From: an uncultured Aquimarina sp.
GTDB taxonomy: Bacteria > Bacteroidota > Bacteroidia > Flavobacteriales > Flavobacteriaceae
Length of the DNA stretch: 64,000 nt
Assembly (NCBI GenBank): GCA_947498595.1
Contig: CANMKX010000004.1
Coordinates: 1 to 64,000, forward strand
Direction of reading: 5' to 3'
In this document: in pieces, positions 18,001-25,851 of the stretch
Layout: each line of letters begins with the position of its first letter
Numbering within the stretch: position 1 is the first letter of the stretch
The notes under the pieces: generated by a model
Told to the model about the DNA's origin: nothing
What the model saw: only the letters and a program-made list of their open reading frames with translations
Databases searched by the model: none
Translations under genes and position numbers: made by a program

Positions 18001-18116
18001 ATACTAACGCAAATGTTACTATTAAATGGAGTAATGGGGAGACGTATATGCTCAAAAATTTAGAAGCAAATCAATCTTATCAAATTACATATCCAAAAAC
18101 ATTAAAAAAAATATGA
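15009..18116 (+). CDS. Exported VCBS/FG-GAP repeat protein with ASPIC/UnbV domain
   Basis: 1035 residues with a signal peptide ending near FSFSQQ. Residues about 25-450 are a helical, Ser/Lys-rich region I do not recognise. About 455-900 contain beta-propeller repeats with Ca2+-loop signatures (DINNDGLIDILLL, DFNNDGLQDIFITY, DYDNDGLLDIFIGY, DFDNDGDEDLYCI, DYDKDGDLDIIINN). About 940-1010 form an ASPIC/UnbV domain (RDAIGSSLIL, TGYLSVHPKIQHFGLG, IKWSNGE). There is no T9SS C-terminal domain, unlike many such flavobacterial proteins, so it may stay periplasmic or be anchored otherwise. Function unknown. Confidence 0.85.
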   Translation: MSYSYNKIILTLILMSSVFSFSQQKSNFSDIIQKIHELEKNKDPKCYATANRLEDFMYGTPLDEQARNLKIEIQKEIILYLKQSSSNNAIKDTSHKILPKHLHEVITKISEYKKLSNGNYSYNINDIDILISKLDFDQYSSVSYSYRSLLSVEQDLLFTSTSKLLSFSSESIQLVNNYINLLSLVALKKADEQARILNKKVISAKMIKNSWVELFKKESVFSHEYPKLSLKNVSNNDLIHEIIKQKKASYDHYNHVNPSLFLRNIQVYFARQKWPTNASSSKELKNYYLESLIQFSTSLLNLASQKATKNKHSIIRISDIQESLIAFLPSSTNSFEDVSFFPNNTKKRISIESYDLDAFRDSGFHWQILEYSLSDHSSIAIKTLDPNAAELVVESIAQMGVLVLRIAGSISKTSHKKQLDIEDINQAFLKIQTLINSYSSYTKQNIQTSINSSSSSNNHHDFFEDKTTELGIDFTHKSADWLSRHIRSYTTSYNENKIKLAIPPAFGGSGVACEDINNDGLIDILLLSGFGNKLFINTPNHTFEEITATSGINYWNDSLHSFNEPRQPIIADFNNDGLQDIFITYVNAPHKMYQNTDGTHFTDVSTTTNLKGINAVAGPATTFDYDNDGLLDIFIGYFGNYIQGDLPTLSRDNQNGMPNKLYKNLGNFLFKEVSFLDTSTINSGWTQAVGHSDINQDGLQDLIIGNDFGVNKYLLNTPSGFFKEVSKQLKTDKPSYTMNIGITDLNNDLFPDLYVSNIVVMQKDEKYVNPNKDTQMKFDPKKMATIRTIEANDLFISKVKNNELNTYQLSTNIGRGYSSTGWSWDADFFDFDNDGDEDLYCINGMNDFSVYSSENPFYFERAEASKSITYAESNREKNVFFVNDQGTLINKASELGADLYSNARSASYLDYDKDGDLDIIINNYHDKANFLENKTSSTNHWIKIKLIGNADFKINRDAIGSSLILNSKHHKNIWREIHSTTGYLSVHPKIQHFGLGKDTNANVTIKWSNGETYMLKNLEANQSYQITYPKTLKKI

Positions 18117-18235
18117 TTGATCTATTTCTTTAAGATTTATGTTATAGTCAAACTTTTTCACTTCTATAAGCTACTTTTATATATGGCTAAACAAAGAATA
18201 ATCTATCTTGTTATTAGTCTTTATTAAGATTTCCT

Positions 18236-18243
18236 TAATTTTG
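18236..18243 (+). promoter_or_regulatory. Promoter -7 box TAATTTTG
   Basis: Exact TAnnTTTG match 26 bp before the ATG at 18270. A TTG at 18208-18210 is 25 nt upstream, slightly too far for a standard -33 element. Confidence 0.5.
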
Positions 18244-18269
18244 AGTATCAATACCAATTAATTACAGCA

Positions 18270-19211
18270 ATGCATATTCTTCATTTAGATAATAATCACC
18301 CTTTATTAATTAAACAGTTAAACGATTTAGGTCATACAAATCACGAAGATTACACTTCCTCCAGAGAAGAAGTAATATCTAAAATTGAGCAATATGATGG
18401 TATCGTCATCCGAAGTCGTTTTAAAATAGATGCTACTTTTATGGATGCAGCTATTAATTTAAAGTTTATTGCTAGAGTTGGAGCTGGTTTAGAAAGCATT
18501 GACATTGAATATGCTGATCAAAAGGGAATTGCACTTTTTTCTGCTCCAGAAGGGAATCGAAATGCCGTAGGAGAACATTCTTTAGGTATGTTATTATCAT
18601 TATTCAACAAATTAAATAGCGCTAATACTCAAGTTAAAAATGGTCAATGGTTACGAGAAGCTAATCGCGGAATTGAAGTCGATGGAAAAACTGTAGGTAT
18701 TATTGGTTATGGTAATATGGGACGTGCATTTGCTAGAAAATTGCGTGGTTTTAATGTAGAAGTGATTTGTTATGATATTAAAAAAAATGTTGAGAATAGT
18801 GATGCCACTCAAGTAGAAATAGAAGAGTTGTTTGAAAAAACAGATATTCTGAGTTTACATACTCCATGGACTCCTCTTACTGATAAAATGATCAACAGCA
18901 ATTTTATTAATCAATTTAAAAAACCTTTTTGGTTATTAAACACTGCTAGAGGTAAAAGCGTAGTTACAGAAGATCTTGTAAAAGCTCTAAAATCTGGAAA
19001 AATCTTGGGCGCTGGCTTGGATGTTTTAGAATATGAAAAATTATCTTTTGAAAGTTTATTTAGCGACGAAAATCAAATGCCAGAAGCTTTAAAAGAATTA
19101 TTACAGCTAGACAATGTTCTTTTAACACCACATGTTGCTGGATGGACAATAGAGTCTAAAGAGAAGCTAGCACAAACTATTGTTCATAAAATCAAAACTG
19201 CATTTTGTTAA
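18270..19211 (+). CDS. D-2-hydroxyacid dehydrogenase (phosphoglycerate dehydrogenase-like)
   Basis: NAD-dependent oxidoreductase of 313 residues. The Rossmann motif VGIIGYGNMGRAFARKL is at about 142-158. The catalytic Arg (NTARG), Glu (GLDVLEYEK) and His (TPHVAGWT) are all present. There is no ACT or regulatory domain, so it is the short type. Substrate cannot be read from sequence; 3-phosphoglycerate is possible, but no serC or other serine gene is adjacent. The next gene overlaps its end by seven bases. Confidence 0.88.
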   Translation: MHILHLDNNHPLLIKQLNDLGHTNHEDYTSSREEVISKIEQYDGIVIRSRFKIDATFMDAAINLKFIARVGAGLESIDIEYADQKGIALFSAPEGNRNAVGEHSLGMLLSLFNKLNSANTQVKNGQWLREANRGIEVDGKTVGIIGYGNMGRAFARKLRGFNVEVICYDIKKNVENSDATQVEIEELFEKTDILSLHTPWTPLTDKMINSNFINQFKKPFWLLNTARGKSVVTEDLVKALKSGKILGAGLDVLEYEKLSFESLFSDENQMPEALKELLQLDNVLLTPHVAGWTIESKEKLAQTIVHKIKTAFC

Positions 19212-19828
19212 AAAAAGTTTTTATTGATCTTTTAAAGTCATATTCAATTTCTAATAATGAAATTGATCGTTTATGGCTTGACATTGAACTACAGCACGCT
19301 AGTAAAGATCGTTATTATCATAACCTGAAACATCTTGAAAATCTATATAAACAACTTATAAAAGTGAAGAATGAAATTCAAGATTGGAACATGCTATTAT
19401 TTGCACTTTTTTATCATGACTACATTTATAACATCTTTAAAAATGATAATGAAAAACAATCTGGAATATATGCTACTAAAATATTAACTTCTCTACAATT
19501 AGATATTAATTCTATTTCTTTTTGCAACGAAATTATTCTTGCAACTCAAGGTCATCAGATTTCTACCAATCCAGACATTAATTATTTTACAGACGCGGAT
19601 TTATCTATTTTAGGAAGTGATTGGGAAACATATACTCAATATTATAAAGATGTAAGAAAAGAATATAAGTTTTATCCTGATTTCATATACCAAAAAGGGA
19701 GGATTAAAGTTTTACAATCTTTCTTAAAAATGCCCCGTATCTATAAAACGAAATCCTTTTATTCTTTTTACGAACTTCAAGCTAAAGAAAATATTCAGAA
19801 AGAACTTCGCATCCTTTTATCAATTTGA
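19205..19828 (+). CDS. HD-type predicted metal-dependent hydrolase
   Basis: 207 residues, resembling the COG4339-type predicted metal-dependent HD phosphohydrolases. His and Asp pairs of an HD fold are visible at YYHNLKHLE and LFYHDYIYN, with TDADLSILG further on. The start is TTG at 19205, overlapping the dehydrogenase stop by seven bases, so the two are translationally coupled. Substrate unknown. Confidence 0.7.
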   Translation: MLKKVFIDLLKSYSISNNEIDRLWLDIELQHASKDRYYHNLKHLENLYKQLIKVKNEIQDWNMLLFALFYHDYIYNIFKNDNEKQSGIYATKILTSLQLDINSISFCNEIILATQGHQISTNPDINYFTDADLSILGSDWETYTQYYKDVRKEYKFYPDFIYQKGRIKVLQSFLKMPRIYKTKSFYSFYELQAKENIQKELRILLSI

Positions 19829-20145
19829 ACATTATTTTTAAAACATTTATTAGTGATTCTTTTTCCTTTCTACACTTCTTATTTCTCATAAAATCAATTC
19901 TTTTTTATTATTATAAAACAAATAAACCTATTATCGATTTTCAAAAAAAGGACACTTTTAAACAACTATGACTCAACACATAAATTTCACTAAAAAAAAC
20001 ACAACAAACTTAAAAACCTAAACACAAAGCATTTAAAAATATATTAATGACAAAACACATCTAAATATTAGACAAAGTGGCACTACTTTAGTATAGAAAA
20101 CCTTATCTTTAGTTTATTCTCCTTTTTATCAAAAAACCAACAAAC
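19829..20145. other. Intergenic region without a recognisable gene
   Basis: 317 bp of very AT-rich sequence. A promoter-like TATCTTTA at 20104-20111 (one mismatch to TAnnTTTG) precedes the DUF1801 gene by 35 bp. I see no RNA or repeat. Confidence 0.45.
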
Positions 20146-20607
20146 ATGACATCTGATGCCAAAACTCCTCAAGAATATATTGACAGTCTACCTGATAACA
20201 GAAAATCAGCCATGATTAAATTAAGAGAAACCATACAACAACATATCCCAAAAGGTTTTGTTGAAGTAATGAGTTATGGAATGATTGGATATGTAGTACC
20301 ACATACAATATATCCTGATGGATATCATTGCAATCCTAAACTCCCTTTACCGTTTATGAATATTGCCTCGCAAAAAAACTTTATTGCGGTATATCATGCA
20401 GGGATCTACTCTCAACCAGCTTTATTAGATTGGTTTGTATCCGAATATCCTAAATATTGCAAAACAAAATTAGATATGGGAAAAAGCTGTATTCGATTTA
20501 AAAAAACAGCTCAAATTCCTTTTGAATTAATTGCTTCATTATCTTCTAAAATGACTCCTGATCAATGGATTAAAATTTATGAAGAAAGTCGCACAAAAAA
20601 CAAATAA
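20146..20607 (+). CDS. DUF1801 domain protein
   Basis: 153-residue cytosolic protein of the DUF1801/YdhG-like fold. The opening TPQEYIDSLPDNRKSAMIKL, then SYGMIGYVVP, and MGKSCIRFKK near the end are typical. The biochemical role of the family is not established. A VOC-family gene starts 3 bp after its stop, so the two form an operon. Confidence 0.8.
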   Translation: MTSDAKTPQEYIDSLPDNRKSAMIKLRETIQQHIPKGFVEVMSYGMIGYVVPHTIYPDGYHCNPKLPLPFMNIASQKNFIAVYHAGIYSQPALLDWFVSEYPKYCKTKLDMGKSCIRFKKTAQIPFELIASLSSKMTPDQWIKIYEESRTKNK

Positions 20608-20609
20608 AT

Positions 20610-20993
20610 ATGAAACGAGTTACTGGTATTGGAGGTATCTTTTTTAAAAGTACTGATCCAAAAAAAACAAAAGAATGGTATAAAAACCATTTGGGATTCA
20701 ACACCGATGATTATGGTTGTACATTCTGGTGGAAAGATGAACATGAAAATAAATGTTCAACACAATGGAGTCCTTTCTCTAAGGACACGACATATTTTGA
20801 GCCTAGTCAAAAAGATTTCATGATGAATTTTAGAGTGGATAACTTAGTAGAACTCTTAGAGGTTTTAAAAGCTGAAGGAGTCACTGTTATTGATAAAATT
20901 GAGGAATACGAATATGGAAAATTTGGTTGGATCATTGATCCCGAAGGCAATAAAATAGAATTATGGGAACCAAAAGACGCTGCTTTTTTATAA
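20610..20993 (+). CDS. VOC (glyoxalase/bleomycin-resistance) superfamily protein
   Basis: 127 residues with two beta-alpha-beta-beta-beta halves. The opening GGIFFKSTDPKKTKEWYKNH and the C-terminal IDPEGNKIELWEP (metal-ligand Glu) are hallmark VOC segments. The substrate is not predictable. It is in an operon with the DUF1801 gene (3-bp gap) and is followed by a terminator. Confidence 0.85.
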   Translation: MKRVTGIGGIFFKSTDPKKTKEWYKNHLGFNTDDYGCTFWWKDEHENKCSTQWSPFSKDTTYFEPSQKDFMMNFRVDNLVELLEVLKAEGVTVIDKIEEYEYGKFGWIIDPEGNKIELWEPKDAAFL

Positions 20994-20996
20994 AAG

Positions 20997-21024
20997 AATG
21001 GTTGCAAAATAGCAACCATTTTTT
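20997..21024 (+). terminator. Rho-independent terminator after the VOC gene
   Basis: A perfect 9-bp stem AATGGTTGC / GCAACCATT with an AAAATA loop, followed by TTTTATTT. The convergent DUF805 gene begins its stop region at 21027. Confidence 0.8.
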
Positions 21025-21026
21025 AT

Positions 21027-21443
21027 TTATTTAGCTATCCATGTATTTAGATCATCATCTTCTATTTTTGGATCTGCGCCATACTGATTTCTTCCTTGAT
21101 CTCCCTCAGTAATGGTTAGTATTAACAACCATATTCCTCCTACAAAAGGAATCATAGAAACTAAGTACATCCATCCACTATTACCTGTATCGTGTAGTCT
21201 ACGTACGGTAACTGCTAATGTTGGAATAATCATCCCTACTATATAAAGAAAGAAAATTCCCCATAAAATCATTGCTATAACAGAAAGTTCTACTTCTGCA
21301 GTAATAGCTGTTAATGCGATTAAAATAGCGATAATTCCAAAATTGATAAGCATATTAAACAACGTGAACATCCAATACTCTTTACGTCTTGCTCTACCTT
21401 CAAAATTAGCATAATTTTTTAATACTTTTAAATACCATTCCAT
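21027..21443 (-). CDS. DUF805 family membrane protein
   Basis: 138 residues with about four transmembrane segments. The family signature is at the N-terminus (YANFEGRARRKEYWMFTLFN) and in the TVRRLHDTGNSGWMYL loop. Function unknown; inner membrane. It is transcribed toward the VOC gene from its own promoter. Confidence 0.9.
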   Translation of the reverse strand: MEWYLKVLKNYANFEGRARRKEYWMFTLFNMLINFGIIAILIALTAITAEVELSVIAMILWGIFFLYIVGMIIPTLAVTVRRLHDTGNSGWMYLVSMIPFVGGIWLLILTITEGDQGRNQYGADPKIEDDDLNTWIAK

Positions 21444-21481
21444 TTTCTAATCTGTTTTTTGATTTTTAAATAATTTAAATT

Positions 21482-21489
21482 CAAAGATA
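21482..21489 (-). promoter_or_regulatory. Promoter -7 box TATCTTTG of the DUF805 gene
   Basis: Minus-strand exact TAnnTTTG match, 39 bp before the start at 21443. Confidence 0.5.
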
Positions 21490-21584
21490 CTTTCTTTATG
21501 AATTAATATCTTCTTAAACTTATATTTCCTGTTGGTATTCTCACATTTTTTCCTAATTTAGAAAAAATTAAATATCGAACAACC

Positions 21585-21974
21585 ATGAATAACGAAAAAG
21601 ATAATCTTGGTGATGATTTAAAAAACAAAGCTTCTGAAGCCTTTGATGCAGCCAAAGAAAAAACTGAGGATTTTGCTGAAGATGCTAAAGAATCTTTTCA
21701 AGAATTTACTGTAGAAGCCAAACAAACTTATCAAGAAATGAACGGAGAAAACAAAAAAATATTAGCTGGGATTTTAGCCCTATTATTTGGATTTTTTGGA
21801 GTACACAAATTTATCTTAGGATACACAAAAGAAGGTATCATACAAATTATTATTTCTTTTGTTACTTGCGGTGTCGCGAGTATAATCCCTTTTATAGAAG
21901 GAATTATCTATTTAACCAAAACAGATGAGGAATTCTATCAAATGTATCAAGTAAATAAAAAACCTTGGTTTTAA
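21585..21974 (+). CDS. TM2 domain protein with amphipathic N-terminus
   Basis: 129 residues. Residues about 1-60 are charged and helical with repeating KEKTEDFAEDAKESFQEF-like units, reminiscent of YtxH/LEA-type stress helices. About 62-125 form a TM2 domain (LALLFGFFGVHKFILGY, then a second membrane hairpin VTCGVASIIPFIEGIIYL). Inner membrane; function unknown. A terminator follows directly. Confidence 0.85.
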   Translation: MNNEKDNLGDDLKNKASEAFDAAKEKTEDFAEDAKESFQEFTVEAKQTYQEMNGENKKILAGILALLFGFFGVHKFILGYTKEGIIQIIISFVTCGVASIIPFIEGIIYLTKTDEEFYQMYQVNKKPWF

Positions 21975-21983
21975 TACCGCTAT

Positions 21984-22013
21984 AAAGTCAAGAAACAATC
22001 TCTTGGCTTTTTT
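21984..22013 (+). terminator. Rho-independent terminator after the TM2 gene
   Basis: A 10-bp stem AAAGTCAAGA / TCTTGGCTTT (one G-U pair) with a 7-nt loop is followed by a T-run. Confidence 0.75.
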
Positions 22014-22030
22014 ATTCTTTATTATTATCG

Positions 22031-22046
22031 TAATATTGCAATATTA
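22031..22046. promoter_or_regulatory. Perfect 16-bp palindrome, probable ArsR operator
   Basis: TAATATTGCAATATTA is its own reverse complement and ends 9 bp before the ATG of the ArsR-type regulator. ArsR/SmtB repressors bind such dyads over their own promoters, so autoregulation is likely by inference. Confidence 0.6.
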
Positions 22047-22055
22047 AATTTTTAA

Positions 22056-22382
22056 ATGGGAATTACTAAAACTCAGATTTTCGATACAGAACAAAATGAA
22101 CTAGCACATATTTTTAAAGTCTTAGGTCATCCTGCTCGTATTGCTATCTTACAATACATTAGTCAACAAAATGCTTGTATTTGTAATGATCTAGTCGAAG
22201 AAATTGGGCTGGCTCAAGCTACTATATCCCAACATTTACGTGAATTAAAAAGTATTGATTTATTAAAAGGAGAAATCGAAGGAAAACGTATATGCTATTG
22301 CATTAATTTAATTAGATATCATGAGCTTCAATCTATTATTAATTCTTTTTTTAATACGATTAAACCAACTACTTGTTGCTAA
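22056..22382 (+). CDS. ArsR/SmtB-family transcriptional regulator
   Basis: 108-residue winged-helix repressor. ALAHIFKVLG-type helix 1 is followed by HPARIAILQYI, the recognition helix QATISQHLRELKSIDLL and the wing. The alpha-3 region has Cys41-Ile-Cys43 (ACICND), the position of the As(III)/Sb(III) site in the ArsR group, and the C-terminus ends in two cysteines (107-108), a possible third ligand. No arsenic or metal resistance gene follows, so it is an orphan that may control only itself or distant targets. Confidence 0.88.
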   Translation: MGITKTQIFDTEQNELAHIFKVLGHPARIAILQYISQQNACICNDLVEEIGLAQATISQHLRELKSIDLLKGEIEGKRICYCINLIRYHELQSIINSFFNTIKPTTCC

Positions 22383-22411
22383 AACAGTATCAAAATATTT
22401 TGGAATTGCAA

Positions 22412-22478
22412 GCAGGGTCAAAGTCAAAAATGCACTGATTTGATTTTATTATTGACAACATATTGACCCTGCATTTTT
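22412..22478 (+). other. Long-loop inverted repeat after the ArsR gene
   Basis: GCAGGGTCAA at 22412-22421 and its exact complement TTGACCCTGC at 22463-22472 enclose 41 nt, and ATTTTTT follows. A nested GTCAA / TTGAC pair can shorten the loop. It may be the terminator of the ArsR gene or a small structured RNA. The rest of the 336-bp gap (22383-22718) shows no gene. Confidence 0.5.
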
Positions 22479-22718
22479 TACATTTAAAGGATATTCTCTT
22501 ACCTATAATAAGTTTTACAAATAGACAACTTTCAAAATAATTCAAACAATAGATTGCTCAACTATTTTTTAATAGTTTTCATTAAGCTCTTCTATTCTTC
22601 AGAATTAGGATTTTCTCTTATCAACAATATCATTATTAAAATCTATGAATAAATTCTGAATACAGAATACTATTAACCAATATGATTTCTATTTACCTAA
22701 AGTAATACAGAAACTAAA

Positions 22719-24512
22719 TTAAAACACCTTTTTCTCTAATTCTGCTTGAAATTCTTCCATCACGGGTTTAACCGTACTCTCTGGCAAGTCTGCTATACGT
22801 ATATACATCAATCCATCTACTGCATTATTAAATAGTGGATCTACATTAAAAGCAACTACTTTGGCATTTTGCTTTATATACTTTTTAATCAATACAGGAA
22901 TTCTAAGACTTCCTGGTTCAATTTCGTCTATAATTTTATCAAACTTATTAAGATCGCTTCTACTCTCATCAAAGACAAAGTCTTTATCCGCATCTTTCAA
23001 TTTGACTTTAAATTCTTTTTTAGGTCTTACATATTGTGCCACATAAGGATCGTAATAGTGAGACTTCATAAATTCAATCATTAATGATTTTGAAAAACTA
23101 CTAAACTTATTACTAATACTTACACCTCCTATTAAATACTTATGTTCTGGAAAACGTAATGTACAATGTACAATCCCTTTCCAAAGCAAAAACAGTGGCA
23201 TTGGTCGTTGTTGGTATTCTTTAATGATAAAAGCTCTTCCCATTTCTATAGATTCACTCATCATTTTATAAAGTTCAGGTTCAAACCTGAACAAATCTTG
23301 AAGGTAGAAACCATCAATACCAAAACGTGAATATATTTCTGAACCTATTCCCATACGGTAGGCTCCAGCTAATTTATTTTCTTTACTATCCCATAAAAAC
23401 ATGTGATGATAATAATCATCAAAAGGATCTAAATCTGTAGATTGATTCGTTCCTTCCCCAATAGCTCTGAATGTGATTTCTCTTAAACGTCCTATTTCAT
23501 GAAGAATATTTGGTATACATTCTTTTTTCGCTAAAAAAACTTCGTAATTTTTACTAGCTAATAATCGTTTATCATTTTCTCTACAATAATTCAATTCAGC
23601 TTCAATAGCATCATAATTACCTTCTCCCGCAATTTCTTTTGGTGATTTTGGTAATTTCAAATTCTGAGGAATACTTTCAAACAGAGGCTTTTTTTCATAA
23701 GGATTTGCTAACATATACGTCTTCTTACGCAAAAAACTGGTTAACTCTTCTAAGGTTGCATGTTCTTCTTGATCTTTAACTGAGATTGGATTTCCTATTC
23801 TTATTTTTATGACTTTATTTTCTTGAGAAAATAATTCACTTGGTAATTTTGCTGTTCTTAAAGTTCCGCTTAAGGATGCCAATTGGTAAAACAATCGACT
23901 ATTACGTGCATGAAAATAAATAGGTATTACAGGCACTTTTGCTTTTTGTACTAATTTCATTATCGATGGTTCCCACGGTCTATCGACAATATCTTTACCA
24001 TCTTTACTTGTAGAAACCTCTCCTGCTGGAAAAATCCCTAGAGGCATGTCCTTTTTTAAATGAAGTATTGCTTCTTTTATTCCTTGTAAACTTGATTTAG
24101 ATTTTTTATGATTTTCAAATGGGTTTACTGGAATTACAAATGGTTTTAATGGTACAAAACTGTGTAGTAAAAAATTAGCTATTACTTTATAGTCTGCTCG
24201 ATGTTCAAGTAATATTTTTAATAAAATGGCTCCATCAAGTCCTCCTAATGGATGATTTGATAACGTTATAAATGCTCCTTTTTTAGGTAGTCTCTTTAAA
24301 TCTTCTTCTGGAATTTCAAAAGTTACACCATAAAGTTCTAGAGATTTATTAATAAAATCCAGGCCTTTATACTGATCAACAGCTTCATAATAGCGATTAA
24401 TTTTGGATATTCTTGTAACTTTAAGAATCATCCATCCCATCCATGTACCTATAAATCCAAATCTATCTAACTTTAGCCCTTTGGCTATATCTTTTGCGGT
24501 AACTATCGCCAT
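22719..24512 (-). CDS. OlsF-like bifunctional acyltransferase (ornithine/glycine lipid synthesis)
   Basis: 597 residues that look like two enzymes in one chain. Residues about 75-290 are a PlsC/LPLAT-type O-acyltransferase with the catalytic His motif SNHPLGGLDG (His87, Asp93), IFPAGEVS and PVIPIYFHARN. About 310-540 match the OlsB/GlsB-type N-acyltransferase (GNAT-like) domain, with EVFLAKKECIPNILHEIGRL and MGRAFIIKEYQQRPMPLFLL. The order agrees with OlsF of Flavobacterium johnsoniae and Serratia, where the C-terminal part makes the amide-linked lyso-lipid and the N-terminal part adds the ester-linked acyl chain. The amino acid used (ornithine, glycine or other) cannot be told. Membrane-associated. 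Confidence 0.75.
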   Translation of the reverse strand: MAIVTAKDIAKGLKLDRFGFIGTWMGWMILKVTRISKINRYYEAVDQYKGLDFINKSLELYGVTFEIPEEDLKRLPKKGAFITLSNHPLGGLDGAILLKILLEHRADYKVIANFLLHSFVPLKPFVIPVNPFENHKKSKSSLQGIKEAILHLKKDMPLGIFPAGEVSTSKDGKDIVDRPWEPSIMKLVQKAKVPVIPIYFHARNSRLFYQLASLSGTLRTAKLPSELFSQENKVIKIRIGNPISVKDQEEHATLEELTSFLRKKTYMLANPYEKKPLFESIPQNLKLPKSPKEIAGEGNYDAIEAELNYCRENDKRLLASKNYEVFLAKKECIPNILHEIGRLREITFRAIGEGTNQSTDLDPFDDYYHHMFLWDSKENKLAGAYRMGIGSEIYSRFGIDGFYLQDLFRFEPELYKMMSESIEMGRAFIIKEYQQRPMPLFLLWKGIVHCTLRFPEHKYLIGGVSISNKFSSFSKSLMIEFMKSHYYDPYVAQYVRPKKEFKVKLKDADKDFVFDESRSDLNKFDKIIDEIEPGSLRIPVLIKKYIKQNAKVVAFNVDPLFNNAVDGLMYIRIADLPESTVKPVMEEFQAELEKKVF

Positions 24513-24534
24513 TCAATATTTTTTCTGCTAACTA

Positions 24535-24542
24535 CAAATATA
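24535..24542 (-). promoter_or_regulatory. Possible promoter box TATATTTG of the acyltransferase gene
   Basis: Minus-strand exact TAnnTTTG match 23 bp before the start at 24512. It lies in the 56-bp gap after lysC. Confidence 0.4.
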
Positions 24543-24568
24543 GTAAATTCAACGAATAGACTCTCTTC

Positions 24569-25822
24569 TTATTTTGCAATCATTTGATATGTCTCTCCTA
24601 CAACTTGTTTTAATAAAATTTCTTTATCCTTTTCTATCTCAAAAATTGCTTGATCTGTAAAATGTCTTATCGTAAATAACGTTACCTTTTTTTGGCATTT
24701 AACTTTAAAATTTGTTGCTAACTTATCCAATAAACACTCCAACGTATTAAACTTATTATCAACACATACAGAAAAACTTATAGCAGAATTCTGAATCAAA
24801 TCTACTTTTATTTGATGTTCATGAAACAGGTTAAAAATCTCACTAATACGATGCTCTACAATGAAAGAAAAATCCAATGATGATAAGGAAATCATGACTT
24901 GATTTTTTTTAACAATAAAACAAGGGATTTTTGGATTCAAAGCTTGTCCTTTAGTTACAATCGTTCCTTTTTCTTCTAAATTTTTGAAAGATTTTACGTA
25001 CAAAGGAATTTCTTTACGTTGTAATGGCTGTAATGTTTTAGGATGTATTACTGATGCTCCATAAAAAGCTAGTTCTATCGCTTCTTCATAAGAAATACTA
25101 TGTAACAATGTGGTTTTATCAAAAACTCTTGGATCTGCATTCAATACACCAGGAACATCTTTCCAAATACTCACACTCTCTGCATTTAAACAATATGCAA
25201 AAATGGCTGCCGTATAATCACTTCCTTCTCTACCAAGAGTAGTCATAAAATTATTAGCATCAGACGCTATAAATCCTTGAGTAATGGTTAGTGCTTCTTC
25301 ATTTACTAATGCTGTTATTTTTTTAGCTGTCTTATTCCAATCAACTACTGCATCTCGATAAGTTTGATTTGTTTTTATAGCTTCTCCTGCAGCTAACCAA
25401 TTATTATGGATTCCAATACTTATCAAATATTCACTAACAATAGTTGTTGACACAATTTCTCCATAACCAACTATCTGATCATATACAAAATCATATTTCG
25501 AAGATTTATTTACTTTTAATGTAGTATCTAATGCCTCAAATATTTTTGCAACTTTAGTTAAAACAACATGTTTATTTTCTTCAAACAATTCAGAAACAAT
25601 CGTTTTATGATATTCTTTGATATCTGCTAATGAACTTTGAAGCGCCTTTGTATCATTTTCTAAGTAATTAGAAACAACTATTTCAAAAGCATTTGTCATT
25701 TTACCCATTGCAGAAATGACAACCAACGTTTTTTCTTTTCCTACCTTTTCTAATATGCGTCCTATATTCCGTACTCCTTCTGCATCTTTTACAGATGCTC
25801 CACCAAACTTAAAAACCTCCAT
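24569..25822 (-). CDS. lysC: Aspartate kinase, monofunctional
   Basis: Phosphorylates aspartate, first step to lysine, threonine and methionine. 417 residues: the N-terminal kinase domain starts with VFKFGGASV and continues with VVISAMGKMTN and TTLGREGSDYTAA. The C-terminal part (about 300-417) contains ACT-like regulatory sequence and is more diverged. There is no homoserine dehydrogenase fusion. Transcribed with the GNAT gene upstream (29-bp gap) and probably also the acyltransferase downstream. Confidence 0.92.
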   Translation of the reverse strand: MEVFKFGGASVKDAEGVRNIGRILEKVGKEKTLVVISAMGKMTNAFEIVVSNYLENDTKALQSSLADIKEYHKTIVSELFEENKHVVLTKVAKIFEALDTTLKVNKSSKYDFVYDQIVGYGEIVSTTIVSEYLISIGIHNNWLAAGEAIKTNQTYRDAVVDWNKTAKKITALVNEEALTITQGFIASDANNFMTTLGREGSDYTAAIFAYCLNAESVSIWKDVPGVLNADPRVFDKTTLLHSISYEEAIELAFYGASVIHPKTLQPLQRKEIPLYVKSFKNLEEKGTIVTKGQALNPKIPCFIVKKNQVMISLSSLDFSFIVEHRISEIFNLFHEHQIKVDLIQNSAISFSVCVDNKFNTLECLLDKLATNFKVKCQKKVTLFTIRHFTDQAIFEIEKDKEILLKQVVGETYQMIAK

Positions 25823-25851
25823 GTTTTTCTATATTTCTTAGAATATTTTAT

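Noticed and set aside
22056..22382. Arsenic-resistance operon
   Set aside because: Only the regulator is present; no arsB, acr3, arsC or arsM-like gene follows.
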